Source: Bradyrhizobium tropiciagri
GTDB taxonomy: Bacteria > Pseudomonadota > Alphaproteobacteria > Rhizobiales > Xanthobacteraceae
Reading direction: 5' to 3'
Length of the DNA stretch: 64,000 nucleotides
Assembly: GCF_018130545.1 (NCBI RefSeq)
Contig: NZ_JAFCKF010000002.1
Coordinates: 1,178,001-1,242,000, forward strand
Shown here: positions 1-10,692 of the stretch, piece by piece
Layout: each line of letters starts with the position of its first letter
Numbering within the stretch: the stretch's first letter is position 1
Position numbers and translations under genes: made by a program
Notes under the pieces: model-generated
The model's database searches: none
Told to the model about the DNA's origin: nothing
What the model saw: only the letters and a program-made list of their open reading frames with translations

Positions 1-1968
<1,968 letters not shown>

Positions 1969-2001
1969 TATCCGCTCGGGCGCTGTGCGAATGCGGCGCG
2001 C

Positions 2002-3414
2002 TCAGTTCGAGACGGGTATCTCGATCAACACGAGGGTGCCGCGACCTGGCTCGCTCTCCAGCGCGATCCGGCCGCTCAACGACGATACGACGGTGTTGAA
2101 AGCGATGTGCAGGCCGAGGCCGATATTGCCTCGCTCCCGCCCCGTCGTGAAAAACGGGTCGAACACCCGCGCCTGCAAATCTTCGCGGATGCCGACGCCC
2201 TGGTCGGCGCACGCAATCCGCGCGAGCGCCTGATCCGGCTGGGTTACCGTCACGGTGAACCGCCCGCCTCCGCCATCGGGATAGGCATGCGCCGCCGCGT
2301 TGAACGCGAGACTACTGATCACCTGCGCCAGCGCGCCGGGATAACTGTTGAGAATGATGCCTTGAGGGCATTTGACTTCGACGATCAATCCCTGCCGCGA
2401 AAGCAATGGCCCGAGCTTCGAGAGCAACTCGGACAACCAGCCGCCGAGCTCGAACGTATGACGCTCCTCATCGGCTTGATGGATCGCGACCTGCTTGAAG
2501 CTGTGGACCATCTCGGATGCGCGATGCAGGTTTTCCGAGGTCAGTCGAACGCCGTTCTCGATCCGTGCAATGCCCTTTGTCAGGTCGGAACGGCGGATGG
2601 CGGTGCCTTTCAACGCCTCGCTCATCGCGCGAAGGTCGGCTTCCATGGTCGTCGACGTGGTCAACGCCAGGCCAAGCGGCGTACTGACCTCATGCGCCAC
2701 ACCGGCGACGAGCTGCCCGAGCGAGGCTAGCTTCTCGGCTTGCACGAGCTGTGATTGCGTCGCATGCAGATCGCGCAGTGAGGCTTCCGAGCGCTCCTTT
2801 TCCTGCCTCAGCGCCTGCGCCGTTCGAAATTGCCGGCGCGCGCGGAACTCGCGGGCGGCGACGGCATAAAGCGACAGAGCATAGGCGTTGAGGACGAGGG
2901 AATGATTGATGAAGCGCAGCCCCGGCGGCAAAGCCGGCCCGAGCGATTCAGCGATGCACAAGGCAATCCATGTCGTGAGACAGAACACGGCCAGCGGCCC
3001 GATCCGCAGCGGCAGCATGGTCGAGACGAACAGGATCACCATCATCACGCCGGGTGCCGCATAGGTGAATCCCGAGGGCAGAACCAGGTAGACGCTCGGC
3101 AGCACGCAGCCTGGAACAACGCAATAGACCAGAAAGATCGTCTCGGCCCACGACTTCATGGTGGGCACCGAGAGCAAGGCGGTGAGCGGCAGCAGGACCA
3201 GCACGGCGACCCCGCCGCGGATCGCCAGCGTGGTCGACACGACCTCGGAATAGAGCACCCAATCCCAGAACGCATATCCGGCATAGGTAAACGCGCCGAG
3301 CAGCATCGCCACCTGCGTCCAGCCGATATTCCCCCGTACATATTGGTCTACGAACCGGCGCTCCTCGACGATATCGTCGAAGCGCAGTCCAAAGCGGGTC
3401 AAAAGGCCGAGCAT
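2002..3414 (-). CDS. Membrane sensor histidine kinase (orphan)
   Basis: 470 residues from an ATG at 3414. The N-terminal ~185 residues contain about five or six hydrophobic segments, followed by a coiled-coil linker (~190-230) and a HisKA domain with phospho-acceptor His241 in AGVAHEVSTPLG. The HATPase domain shows an N box (FNAAAHAYPDG), a G1 box (DQGVGI), an F box (FDPFFTT) and a G2 box (GLGLHIA). It should autophosphorylate and pass phosphate to a response regulator, but none is adjacent, so the partner is unknown. The frame stays open far upstream, antisense to the MFS gene; that part has no domain signal and is excluded. Start choice is moderately uncertain because no strong ribosome site precedes it. 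Confidence 0.85.
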   Translation of the reverse strand: MLGLLTRFGLRFDDIVEERRFVDQYVRGNIGWTQVAMLLGAFTYAGYAFWDWVLYSEVVSTTLAIRGGVAVLVLLPLTALLSVPTMKSWAETIFLVYCVVPGCVLPSVYLVLPSGFTYAAPGVMMVILFVSTMLPLRIGPLAVFCLTTWIALCIAESLGPALPPGLRFINHSLVLNAYALSLYAVAAREFRARRQFRTAQALRQEKERSEASLRDLHATQSQLVQAEKLASLGQLVAGVAHEVSTPLGLALTTSTTMEADLRAMSEALKGTAIRRSDLTKGIARIENGVRLTSENLHRASEMVHSFKQVAIHQADEERHTFELGGWLSELLSKLGPLLSRQGLIVEVKCPQGIILNSYPGALAQVISSLAFNAAAHAYPDGGGGRFTVTVTQPDQALARIACADQGVGIREDLQARVFDPFFTTGRERGNIGLGLHIAFNTVVSSLSGRIALESEPGRGTLVLIEIPVSN

Positions 3415-3551
3415 TCCGCTATCAAAAAGGTTGATGAAAATCTTAGCATTGAAAAATTGCAGCGCGGAGAATGATCTACGACAGCTTGGCCACGCTGTCG
3501 CGTCCTTTTGGCGCAATCTCAGCCAAGGCGCGGCATCGCGCCGCGCCCCCT

Positions 3552-4811
3552 TTACCTTGCGTTCGCCGGCGCATGCGTCGGCCACAAATCGGCCCGCCAG
3601 TGCACCGCAATCGCCAGCATCGCCATGAAGCCGGCGGCGGCGAGCAGCGTGCCGGTCGCGGTGTAGCCGATCAGGTCGATCAGACTGCCGGCCGCCAGCA
3701 GGCCGAGCGGCAGGCCGTAGATCACCATCATCCGCACCCCCATCACGCGGCCGCGCAGATGCGCGCTGGCATTGCGCATCAGCATCACGGCGGCCGAGAT
3801 CATCGACATGCTCTGCGCGATGCCGGCGAGCAGCAAACACGCCATCGCCACCGGCATGGTCCGGAGCTCGACGAATACCAGGAGCATCGCGTACCAAGCG
3901 AGCGTTGCGCCGATCAGCAGCCGCGCGATGCGCACGCCGCCGGCCATGCTGAGCGTGATCGAGCCGATCAGCGAGCCGAATGCAAAGCTCGCCGAGAGAT
4001 AGCCGAGGCCGGTCTGGTCGGTATGGAAGATGTCGCGCGCCACATAGGGCAGCAGACCGTTGGTCAGCGGGAACGCAGTGAGGTTGGCGAGGAACGCGAC
4101 GCACAGCGCAGCGCGCATGCCCGGGCCGCTCCAGGCATAGACGATGCCCTCCTTGAGGTCGCGCAGCAGTTTTGAGCCTGGCAGGTCGATCGCCGCCTGA
4201 TCCACCGTGCCGTGCGACTTCGGACGGTTCATGCACAGCATCAGGATGGCGGCGGCGAAATAGAAGCTGGCGATCCCGACATAGACATAGCCGATGCCGA
4301 GCGCCGCGAACAATCCGGCCCCGGTCAGCGCACCTGCGATCCGCGCTGAGTCCTGCGTGGTACGCGCCAGGCTGATGGCGCCGACCAGTTGCTCCGGCGG
4401 CATGATGTCGGCGAGCAGCGCCCCGCGCACGCCGAGGTCCGACGGGCGGATCAGCCCCATGATCGCGACGATGATCATGACGTTCAGCGGCGCCAGATGA
4501 CCTGAGAGCGCCAGCGTCATGAGGGTGCCGGCGAGCGCCGTGTAGGCAAAGCGCATCACGGCGAGCAGATCGCGATGCCCCATGCGGTCGCCGATCATGC
4601 CGACCACGGGTGCCACCAGCGTCCCGACATATTGCAGCGAGGCGAGCACGGTCAGCAGCAAGACCGAACCGGTCTCGACCATGACGTACCAGCCGAGCAC
4701 CAGAGTCTCGACCTCGAACGCCCACGAGGTGAGCAGGTCGGATGGCCATTGGAAGCGATAGCTGCGGATGCGAAATGGCGCGAGCGCGGAGGTCCGCGCG
4801 GTCCCGCTCAC
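3552..4811 (-). CDS. MFS transporter
   Basis: 419 residues with about twelve hydrophobic segments and a loop motif GMIGDRMGHRDLL between helices 2 and 3, which matches the major facilitator signature. The opening residues (LAPFRIRSYRFQWPSDLLTSW) and overall pattern resemble the MFS_3/enterobactin-exporter-like branch. It probably exports a small molecule across the inner membrane; the substrate cannot be told from the sequence. It lies 137 bases upstream of the histidine kinase on the same strand, so co-expression is possible but not shown. Confidence 0.88.
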   Translation of the reverse strand: MSGTARTSALAPFRIRSYRFQWPSDLLTSWAFEVETLVLGWYVMVETGSVLLLTVLASLQYVGTLVAPVVGMIGDRMGHRDLLAVMRFAYTALAGTLMTLALSGHLAPLNVMIIVAIMGLIRPSDLGVRGALLADIMPPEQLVGAISLARTTQDSARIAGALTGAGLFAALGIGYVYVGIASFYFAAAILMLCMNRPKSHGTVDQAAIDLPGSKLLRDLKEGIVYAWSGPGMRAALCVAFLANLTAFPLTNGLLPYVARDIFHTDQTGLGYLSASFAFGSLIGSITLSMAGGVRIARLLIGATLAWYAMLLVFVELRTMPVAMACLLLAGIAQSMSMISAAVMLMRNASAHLRGRVMGVRMMVIYGLPLGLLAAGSLIDLIGYTATGTLLAAAGFMAMLAIAVHWRADLWPTHAPANAR

Positions 4812-4865
4812 GACGCGATGACGCGTGTCACGGCGTGTCCTGCCCTTTTCTTGGTTCTTCTGGGG

Positions 4866-4887
4866 TCTTGATTCCAGATCTTGATTC
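4866..4887. repeat. Tandem 9-bp direct repeat upstream of MFS gene
   Basis: TCTTGATTC occurs at 4866-4874 and again at 4879-4887, a 13-base period, 55 bases upstream of the MFS start. The spacing is compatible with a regulator binding one DNA face. The rest of 4812-5089 shows nothing clear. Confidence 0.35.
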
Positions 4888-5089
4888 TATTGGGAAATAT
4901 GGCTGTTCCGGCAGCGTAGCGCCGGCGGAGTCGGTGTCAATCGAAGCCGCCGCATGCGGCCATGCGCGGCGGGATCGGCGGCGGCGTGCTGCACTGCCCA
5001 CCCGGGCTGGCCCAACGCGGCCTCCGGAGCGGCCGCCCCCCCGCCGCGTGATTGTGCTATTATGCCGGTTCGAAACCGCGGAGGATCAC

Positions 5090-5257
5090 ATGACAGCCTT
5101 CGAAGTTTTCGCGATCTACGTGACGCCGTTTGTGATCATCGGGATCGCAATCAAGCTGGCGATGAAGCGGTACGCCATCGATTTGCCCGATGTGCAGAAG
5201 CAGGCCGGCTCCGCGCCGAAGCGACGATTTTTGTTAGGTGCCTGGCGGTCGGATTAG
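5090..5257 (+). CDS. Small single-pass membrane protein (55 aa)
   Basis: An ATG preceded by GGAGGA at about six bases opens a 55-residue frame. The peptide has one hydrophobic helix (FAIYVTPFVIIGIAIKLAM) followed by a basic tail. The ribosome site, the membrane helix and the isolated position argue that it is a real gene although the function is unknown. A longer frame starting near 4742 is open by chance and lacks a ribosome site. Confidence 0.65.
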   Translation: MTAFEVFAIYVTPFVIIGIAIKLAMKRYAIDLPDVQKQAGSAPKRRFLLGAWRSD

Positions 5258-5271
5258 GCTTCATCCTCATC

Positions 5272-5536
5272 TGTCATCGCCGGCTCGACCGGGCGATCCA
5301 GTACGCCGGGACCTCTCGGCTCAAGCATTGCTGCCTCTGGAATACTGTCATCACCCGCTTTCGCGGGTGATGACACCGCGTGTTTGACGTCTTGAATCGA
5401 GAACCATCCTCATTGTCGTTCCGGCGAAGGCCGGGACCCACTACCCCAAATCTCAATTGTCGCGCGACGCCGAGGCCACAATCTCGTTCACAATGAATGC
5501 GGTGGTTATGGGTCCCGGCCCTCGCCGGGACGACAG
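5272..5536. repeat. Composite palindromic intergenic repeat
   Basis: This part of the 425-base gap 5258-5682 is built from inverted repeats. A perfect 12-bp stem lies at 5347-5358/5363-5374 with a 4-base loop. A second, longer inverted repeat pairs ~5412-5441 (GTCGTTCCGGCGAAGGCCGG) with ~5507-5535. The first part (GTCATCGCCGGCTCGACCGG) resembles the repeats at 10573 and 34681. The element lies downstream of the 55-aa gene and could also end transcription. Short frames crossing it are not genes. Confidence 0.7.
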
Positions 5537-5619
5537 CGGGATTGACGGTGCGCCGGCGGCGCCCCTTCGCCGACTCATGCGAACACGACATTTTGTCATG
5601 GGCGTCACAGTTGCATTTT

Positions 5620-5647
5620 TTGCATCGCATCATATGATGCATATAAT
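5620..5647 (+). promoter_or_regulatory. Sigma70-type promoter with palindromic operator in spacer
   Basis: TTGCAT at 5620-5625 and a perfect TATAAT at 5642-5647 are separated by 16 bases. The spacer is almost entirely filled by a perfect 14-bp palindrome, GCATCATATGATGC, at 5627-5640. A dimeric repressor bound there would block RNA polymerase. The thiolase ATG is 36 bases downstream of the -10 box. The regulator is not identifiable from this. Confidence 0.6.
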
Positions 5648-5682
5648 CCAATAAAACCACCGGCATTGAAGGGAATCCTGCC

Positions 5683-6879
5683 ATGGCAACCAGCACCGAT
5701 CCCGTCGTCATCCTCTCCGCCGCCCGCACCCCGCTCGGCCGCTTTATGGGCGAACTCTCGCCGCTCGCAGCCCACAAGCTCGGCTCGCACGTGATCGGCG
5801 CGGCGCTGGAGCGCGCAAAACTCGCGCCCGAGCGGATCGACGAGGTGTTCATGGGCAATGTGCTGCCCGCCGGCCAGGGCCAGGCCCCTGCCCGCCAGGC
5901 CGCGCGCGGCGCCAAGCTGCCGGATGCGACCGGCGCCACCACAGTCAACAAGGTCTGCGGGTCCGGCATGAAGGCGACCATGCTGGCCCACGACATCATC
6001 AAGGCCGGCTCAGCCGAGATCGTGCTGTCCGGCGGCATGGAAAGCATGAGCAACGCGCCGTATCTGCTGCCGAAGGCGCGCGGCGGCTATCGCGCCGGGC
6101 ATGACCGCATCATCGACCACATGATGATGGACGGGCTCGAGGACGCCTACGAGACCGGCCGCTCGATGGGCGATTTCGGCGAGGCTACCGCGGAGGCCTA
6201 CCAGTTCACCCGCGCCGACCAGGACGCGTTCGCGATGGAGACGCTGAGCCGCGCCCGGAAGGCGGTCGAGAGCGGCGCCTTCAAGGCCGAGATCGCGCCG
6301 ATCACGCTCGCCGAGAAGGCCGGCCCGCGCATCGTCGCCAATGACGAGCATCCGCTGAAGGTCGATCCCGCAAAGATCCCCGGCCTGAAACCGGCGTTCC
6401 GCGCCAACGGCACCATCACGCCGGCCGCCTCCTCGGCCAATGCCGACGGTGCCGCTGCGCTGATCCTGGCGCGACGCTCGCTCGCCGACCGCGATGGACT
6501 GCCTGTCCTGGCCGAGATCAAGGGCCACGCCACCCACAGCCAGGAGCCGCAATGGTTCACCACGGCGCCGATCCCGGCGATCAGAAAACTGCTCGACAAG
6601 GTCGGCTGGAGCGTCGGCGACGTCGATCTGTTCGAGATCAACGAGGCGTTCGCGGTGGTCGCGATGGCGGCGCAGCGTGACCTCGGCATCCCGCGTGACC
6701 GGCTCAACATCAATGGCGGCGCCTGTGCGCTCGGCCACCCCATTGGCGCCACCGGCGCGCGGCTGATCGTGACGCTGCTGCACGCGCTGGAGGCACAGAA
6801 TTTGAAGCGTGGCGTCGCCGCGCTGTGCATCGGTGGCGGCGAGGCTACCGCAATCGCGGTCGAGCGCGTCACGCACTGA
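5683..6879 (+). CDS. Acetyl-CoA acetyltransferase (thiolase)
   Basis: 398 residues, normal length for a type II biosynthetic-style thiolase. The nucleophilic Cys92 sits in NKVCGSGMKA and the C-terminal catalytic region carries EINEAFA and GGACALGHPIGATGAR, including the second Cys and the His. It condenses or cleaves acyl-CoAs (acetoacetyl-CoA to two acetyl-CoA). A GAAGGGA ribosome site precedes the ATG, behind the promoter at 5620. Acetoacetate decarboxylase at 8355 and the acyl-CoA cluster downstream suggest a role in C4 or branched acyl-CoA turnover. PhaA or AtoB assignment is not safe without a tree. Confidence 0.93.
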   Translation: MATSTDPVVILSAARTPLGRFMGELSPLAAHKLGSHVIGAALERAKLAPERIDEVFMGNVLPAGQGQAPARQAARGAKLPDATGATTVNKVCGSGMKATMLAHDIIKAGSAEIVLSGGMESMSNAPYLLPKARGGYRAGHDRIIDHMMMDGLEDAYETGRSMGDFGEATAEAYQFTRADQDAFAMETLSRARKAVESGAFKAEIAPITLAEKAGPRIVANDEHPLKVDPAKIPGLKPAFRANGTITPAASSANADGAAALILARRSLADRDGLPVLAEIKGHATHSQEPQWFTTAPIPAIRKLLDKVGWSVGDVDLFEINEAFAVVAMAAQRDLGIPRDRLNINGGACALGHPIGATGARLIVTLLHALEAQNLKRGVAALCIGGGEATAIAVERVTH

Positions 6880-6926
6880 CAAGAAGCGCCACGGCCCGCC
6901 AAGACGCCGCAACGTCGAGTCTGAAA

Positions 6927-6964
6927 ACGAGGGAACTATGTCATTTTAGACGTAGCTCCCTCGT
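6927..6964. terminator. Stem-loop between thiolase and MFS genes
   Basis: Arms at 6927-6941 and 6950-6964 pair over 15 positions with one mismatch and one G-T wobble around an 8-base loop. There is no following T run, so it may be a terminator for the thiolase transcript, an RNA-stability element or an operator for the next gene. Confidence 0.5.
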
Positions 6965-6999
6965 GCCATATTGCGCATCACGCAAAGCTTTCACCGTAA

Positions 7000-8319
7000 T
7001 TGATCTGGAACCCAATGATCTCGAATTGGCTTGCTTCCGCCCTCGCCCGCCGCAACATCCATTACGGCTGGGTGATGGTTGCCGTCACCTTCCTCGCTGC
7101 GCTGATCTCGGCCGGCACCGTCGGCGCGCCCGGCGTCTTCATCATTCCCCTGCAGAAAGAATTCGGCTGGTCCACCGCGGAGATCTCCTCGGCGCTGTCG
7201 ATCCGCTTCATCCTGTTCGGGCTGATGGCGCCGTTCGCCGCCGCACTGATGAACCGCTACGGCCTGCGCAACGTGACGCTGGCGGCGCAACTGATCGTGG
7301 TCTCCGGCCTGTTGGCCTCGCTCGCCATGTCGCAGGTCTGGCAGCTGATCGCGCTGTGGGGCGTCGTGATCGGGATCGGCACCGGCATGACCGCGCTGGT
7401 GCTGGGCGCGACCATTGCCACCCGCTGGTTCGTGGCGCGACGCGGCCTCGTGATCGGGATGCTCACCGCAAGCGTCGCGACCGGACAGCTCGCCTTCCTG
7501 CCGCTGCTCGCGACAATCACCGAGCGTTATGGCTGGCGCGTCGCGCTTGGATTCGTCTGCGTCATGCTCGGCATCGCCGCCTTTGCCGTGCTGATGTTAA
7601 TGCGTGATCGCCCGAGCGACGTCGGCCTGCGTCCGTTCGGCGACCAGGGCACCGCGCCGCTTCCCGCCCCGCCGCCGGCCAATGCGCCGATCATGGCGGC
7701 CGCGCTCGGCACGCTGCGCGATTCCTCGAAGTCGCCGGTGTTCTGGATCCTGTTCGCGACGTTCTTCGTCTGCGGCGCCTCGACCAATGGCCTGGTCCAG
7801 GTTCACCTGATCCCGATGTGCCTCGATTTCGGCATCCCGCAAGTGCAGGCCGCGAGCCTGCTCGCCGCGATGGGCATCTTCGATTTCTTCGGCACCATCA
7901 TTTCGGGTTGGCTCTCGGATCGCTACGACAACCGCTACCTGCTGTTCTGGTATTACGGGCTGCGCGGCCTGTCGCTGCTGTATTTGCCGTACTCCGACTT
8001 CACCTTCTACGGCCTGTCCCTGTTTGCGATGTTCTACGGCCTCGACTGGATCGCGACCGTGCCGCCGACGGTGCGCCTCACCGCGCAGCGCTTCGGCGCC
8101 GAGCGCGCCAATCTGGTGTTCGGCTGGATCTTTGCCGGCCACCAACTCGGCGCCGGCGCCGCCGCGTTTGGGGCCGGCCTGTCACGCACGATCTATCAGA
8201 GCTATCTGCCGGCGTTCTTCATCGCCGGCGCGCTGTGCGTCTTCGCCGCGCTGATGACGCTGGCAATCGCGCGGCTGCAACCGAAGCCGGTGGCCGAGCC
8301 GAAGCCGGCGGCGGCCTGA
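7000..8319 (+). CDS. MFS transporter (OFA-like)
   Basis: 439 residues with twelve hydrophobic helices. The start (HYGWVMVAVTFLAALISAGTVGAPGVF) and the pattern of a long first loop resemble the oxalate/formate-antiporter and monocarboxylate branch of the MFS, so a carboxylate or ketone-type substrate is a reasonable inference. Two in-frame ATGs compete (7000 and 7015); neither has a strong ribosome site. It lies between the thiolase and acetoacetate decarboxylase genes and may move a related metabolite. Confidence 0.87.
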   Translation: MIWNPMISNWLASALARRNIHYGWVMVAVTFLAALISAGTVGAPGVFIIPLQKEFGWSTAEISSALSIRFILFGLMAPFAAALMNRYGLRNVTLAAQLIVVSGLLASLAMSQVWQLIALWGVVIGIGTGMTALVLGATIATRWFVARRGLVIGMLTASVATGQLAFLPLLATITERYGWRVALGFVCVMLGIAAFAVLMLMRDRPSDVGLRPFGDQGTAPLPAPPPANAPIMAAALGTLRDSSKSPVFWILFATFFVCGASTNGLVQVHLIPMCLDFGIPQVQAASLLAAMGIFDFFGTIISGWLSDRYDNRYLLFWYYGLRGLSLLYLPYSDFTFYGLSLFAMFYGLDWIATVPPTVRLTAQRFGAERANLVFGWIFAGHQLGAGAAAFGAGLSRTIYQSYLPAFFIAGALCVFAALMTLAIARLQPKPVAEPKPAAA

Positions 8320-8354
8320 GGCCGCTGCCTGCCGCGGTCCATGTCGGCGACAGC

Positions 8355-9140
8355 CTACTCGGCCGCAAGGCCGGTCGGCGCCGCCGCCTCGGCGGCTTCA
8401 TTGTTGTAGTCGTGCACGACGCGGCCGAACGGCAGCGTCAGGTCGGCGATGTAATGGTGCGCGCCGACGACGCGCTTGACCGGGAAGTCTGCGACCGGCG
8501 CATTGACGTGCGGCACCAGATGCAGCCGGCCCGGTCCGATCCACGAGCCCTTGACGTTGATGTCGGTGAGGTTGATCGCGACCAGCTGGCAGATCTCGAG
8601 ATGACCATCGACGCCGGGGATCATCTTCAGATTGATCTGCGTCTTCGACAGCGTCGCACGGGTGGCGTCGCCATTGCCCGCCATGCTCTCGTGCTTGTAG
8701 CCCATCGTGCCCATCGCAACGAGCTGGCCGGCATATTCCAGCGTGCCGGTCAGCGTGTCCTTGACGATCTCGAGCTTGGGGTGGGCGTACTTCTTCGGAA
8801 AGCCCCAGATCTCGCGGCCGGCCGCGATCGGCGGATCATCGTCGAGATACATCTGGCAGACGAAGTTGACGTCCTCGCCGTGCAGGCGTGCGGGGATCAC
8901 GAGGCCGGACTCGGTGTAGCTGCCGAAGCCGGAGCTGTCGGGCATCTTGATCCACTCGTAATGCACGATCGCCTGCTCGACCGGCTCCAGCGGCTCAGGC
9001 AGCGCGGCGCGGATCAGCTCCGGCTCGGTCTCATAGGTGATGACCAGGAATTCGCGATCGATGAAACGGTACGGACCGGCGGGATAACTCGGACCGGCGG
9101 CCGGCATCGACGGAAGCTTGAACAGATCTTCCCTGCGCAT
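8355..9140 (-). CDS. adc: Acetoacetate decarboxylase
   Basis: 261 residues. The EIWGFPKK motif holds adjacent Lys116 and Lys117; in characterised acetoacetate decarboxylases the first forms the Schiff base and the second lowers its pKa. The GFGSYTESGLVIP region is also typical. The enzyme converts acetoacetate to acetone and CO2 in the cytoplasm; many proteobacterial homologues act on other beta-keto or aldol substrates, so the exact reaction is open. It stands alone on the minus strand, facing the MFS gene, near thiolase and acyl-CoA carboxylase genes that could supply acetoacetate. Confidence 0.92.
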   Translation of the reverse strand: MRREDLFKLPSMPAAGPSYPAGPYRFIDREFLVITYETEPELIRAALPEPLEPVEQAIVHYEWIKMPDSSGFGSYTESGLVIPARLHGEDVNFVCQMYLDDDPPIAAGREIWGFPKKYAHPKLEIVKDTLTGTLEYAGQLVAMGTMGYKHESMAGNGDATRATLSKTQINLKMIPGVDGHLEICQLVAINLTDINVKGSWIGPGRLHLVPHVNAPVADFPVKRVVGAHHYIADLTLPFGRVVHDYNNEAAEAAAPTGLAAE

Positions 9141-9400
9141 CGCAATAACCCCCTGTTGGCAAAGTTTGCACGGACGCTAGCGGCCGAGATTGACAGCGAT
9201 GTGAGGGATTTCCGTCAGGTGCATGACTCGGTGACGCCTACATAGCTTCGGTGAGCCCGCGTGACCTGCCTCGACGCCGAGGAGGCCAATGCTAACCATG
9301 CAGGCAGCCATGCCGGATGCGCCACGCGCGGGCGCCGCAATTGTCATCACGGCGTCATCGGCGCCCTGAATTCTCGCCGAAAATTTTTGGAGTGTCTGAG

Positions 9401-10564
9401 ATGGACGCGCGGACCCCTCATTTGGACGACATCGAGCACGCGACGCCCGGCTGGCGTCCGGAGGGATGCGATCGCGTCGCCCTGGTCCTGCAAGGCGGTG
9501 GCGCGCTCGGGGCCTATCAGGCCGGCGTCTACCAGGCGCTGCATGAATCCAATATCGAGCCCGACTGGGTCTGCGGCGTCTCGATCGGCGCGATCAATTC
9601 GGCGATCATCGCCGGCAATCCGCCCGAGAGGCGGCTGGAGCGGCTGCACACCTTCTGGGACCGCATCACCAGCCGCAAGATCTGGCACTACACGCCGGAC
9701 GGCGACATCTTCCGCAAGGCGCGCAACTTCACCAGCTCATGGCTGACGACGACGCTGGGGCAGCCCGGCTTCTTCACCCCGCATCAGACCAATCCGTGGC
9801 TCAGCCCGGCCGGGGCGCGCACCGCGACCAGCTATTACGACACCACACCGCTGCGTGAGTCACTGCTGGAGCTGGTCGATTTCGATCGCATCAATTCCAA
9901 GAAGATGCGCTTCGCGGTCGGCGCGGTGAACGTGCTCTCGGGCAACTTCATCTATTTCGACAACGCCCATGACGAGATCATCCCCGAGCACATCATGGCG
10001 AGCGGTGCATTGCCGCCGGCGCTGCCGATGATAAAGGTCGGCACCGATCATTTCTGGGACGGCGGCATCGTCTCCAACACGCCGCTGCAGCATCTGCTCG
10101 ACCAGGAAGACAGCATGAACTCGCTGGTGTTCCAGGTCGACCTGTTCTCGGCGCGCGGCGCGCTGCCGCGCGACATCCAGGACGTCATGGCCCGGCACAA
10201 GGACATCATGTATTCGTCGCGCACCCGCTACAACACCGACGTCTACCGCAAGACCTACAATCTGCGCACCGCCCTGCACAACGCACTCGGAAAGATCCCC
10301 GACGATCACCTGTCGGAAGAGGAGCGCCAGCTCAAGAAGGCGAACAGCCGGCTGCCCGGGATCACGCTGCTGCAGCTGATCTATCAGCAGAAGGCCTATG
10401 AGGGCGACGCCAAGGACCACGAATTCTCCGGCACCTCGATGCGCGAGCACTGGGCGAGCGGACACGAAGACACCAAGCGCTCGCTGAAGCGCCGCGACTG
10501 GATCAAGATGCCCGAGAACGGCATGGGCATCGTGATCCACGACGTGCATCGGGAGAGCGAGTAG
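9401..10564 (+). CDS. Patatin-like phospholipase with DUF3734-type C-terminus
   Basis: 387 residues from the ATG at 9401, preceded by GGAG at about eight bases; the frame opens earlier at 9317 but without support. The patatin fold is marked by the oxyanion loop QGGGALGAYQAG (~31-42), nucleophile Ser61 in GVSIGA, and catalytic Asp220 in WDGGIVSNTPL. The ~100-residue C-terminal extension (HNALGKIPDDHLSEEE onward) matches the alphaproteobacterial DUF3734 group. It probably hydrolyses lipid acyl esters; homologues are linked to polyhydroxybutyrate metabolism in some genomes, which is only a suggestion here. The 260-base gap to acetoacetate decarboxylase (divergent) shows no clear motif. Confidence 0.88.
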   Translation: MDARTPHLDDIEHATPGWRPEGCDRVALVLQGGGALGAYQAGVYQALHESNIEPDWVCGVSIGAINSAIIAGNPPERRLERLHTFWDRITSRKIWHYTPDGDIFRKARNFTSSWLTTTLGQPGFFTPHQTNPWLSPAGARTATSYYDTTPLRESLLELVDFDRINSKKMRFAVGAVNVLSGNFIYFDNAHDEIIPEHIMASGALPPALPMIKVGTDHFWDGGIVSNTPLQHLLDQEDSMNSLVFQVDLFSARGALPRDIQDVMARHKDIMYSSRTRYNTDVYRKTYNLRTALHNALGKIPDDHLSEEERQLKKANSRLPGITLLQLIYQQKAYEGDAKDHEFSGTSMREHWASGHEDTKRSLKRRDWIKMPENGMGIVIHDVHRESE

Positions 10565-10572
10565 ATAAGGTC

Positions 10573-10669
10573 GTCATTGCCGGGCTCGACCCGGCAGTCC
10601 ATCCGCTTCGCATGACTCACTCGTCCGCTGCTGCGGACGATGGATGCGCGGGTCAAGCCCGCGCATGAC
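10573..10669. repeat. Dispersed palindromic repeat, copy 1
   Basis: The unit begins GTCATTGCCGGG and ends in an inverted repeat CGCGGGTCAAGCCCGCG. Its last 31 bases (10639-10669) are identical to 34723-34753, and the 5' parts match with two differences. It fills the space between the converging patatin and carboxyltransferase genes. Confidence 0.8.
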
Positions 10670-10692
10670 GGATTGAGTCGGCGGCGAAGCCC

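Noticed and set aside
3415-4749. Long open frame continuing the histidine kinase upstream
   Set aside because: It is antisense to the MFS gene, has no domain signal and no ribosome site; GC bias keeps frames open.
5457-5654. 65-residue plus-strand frame
   Set aside because: It crosses the palindromic repeat and lacks a ribosome site.
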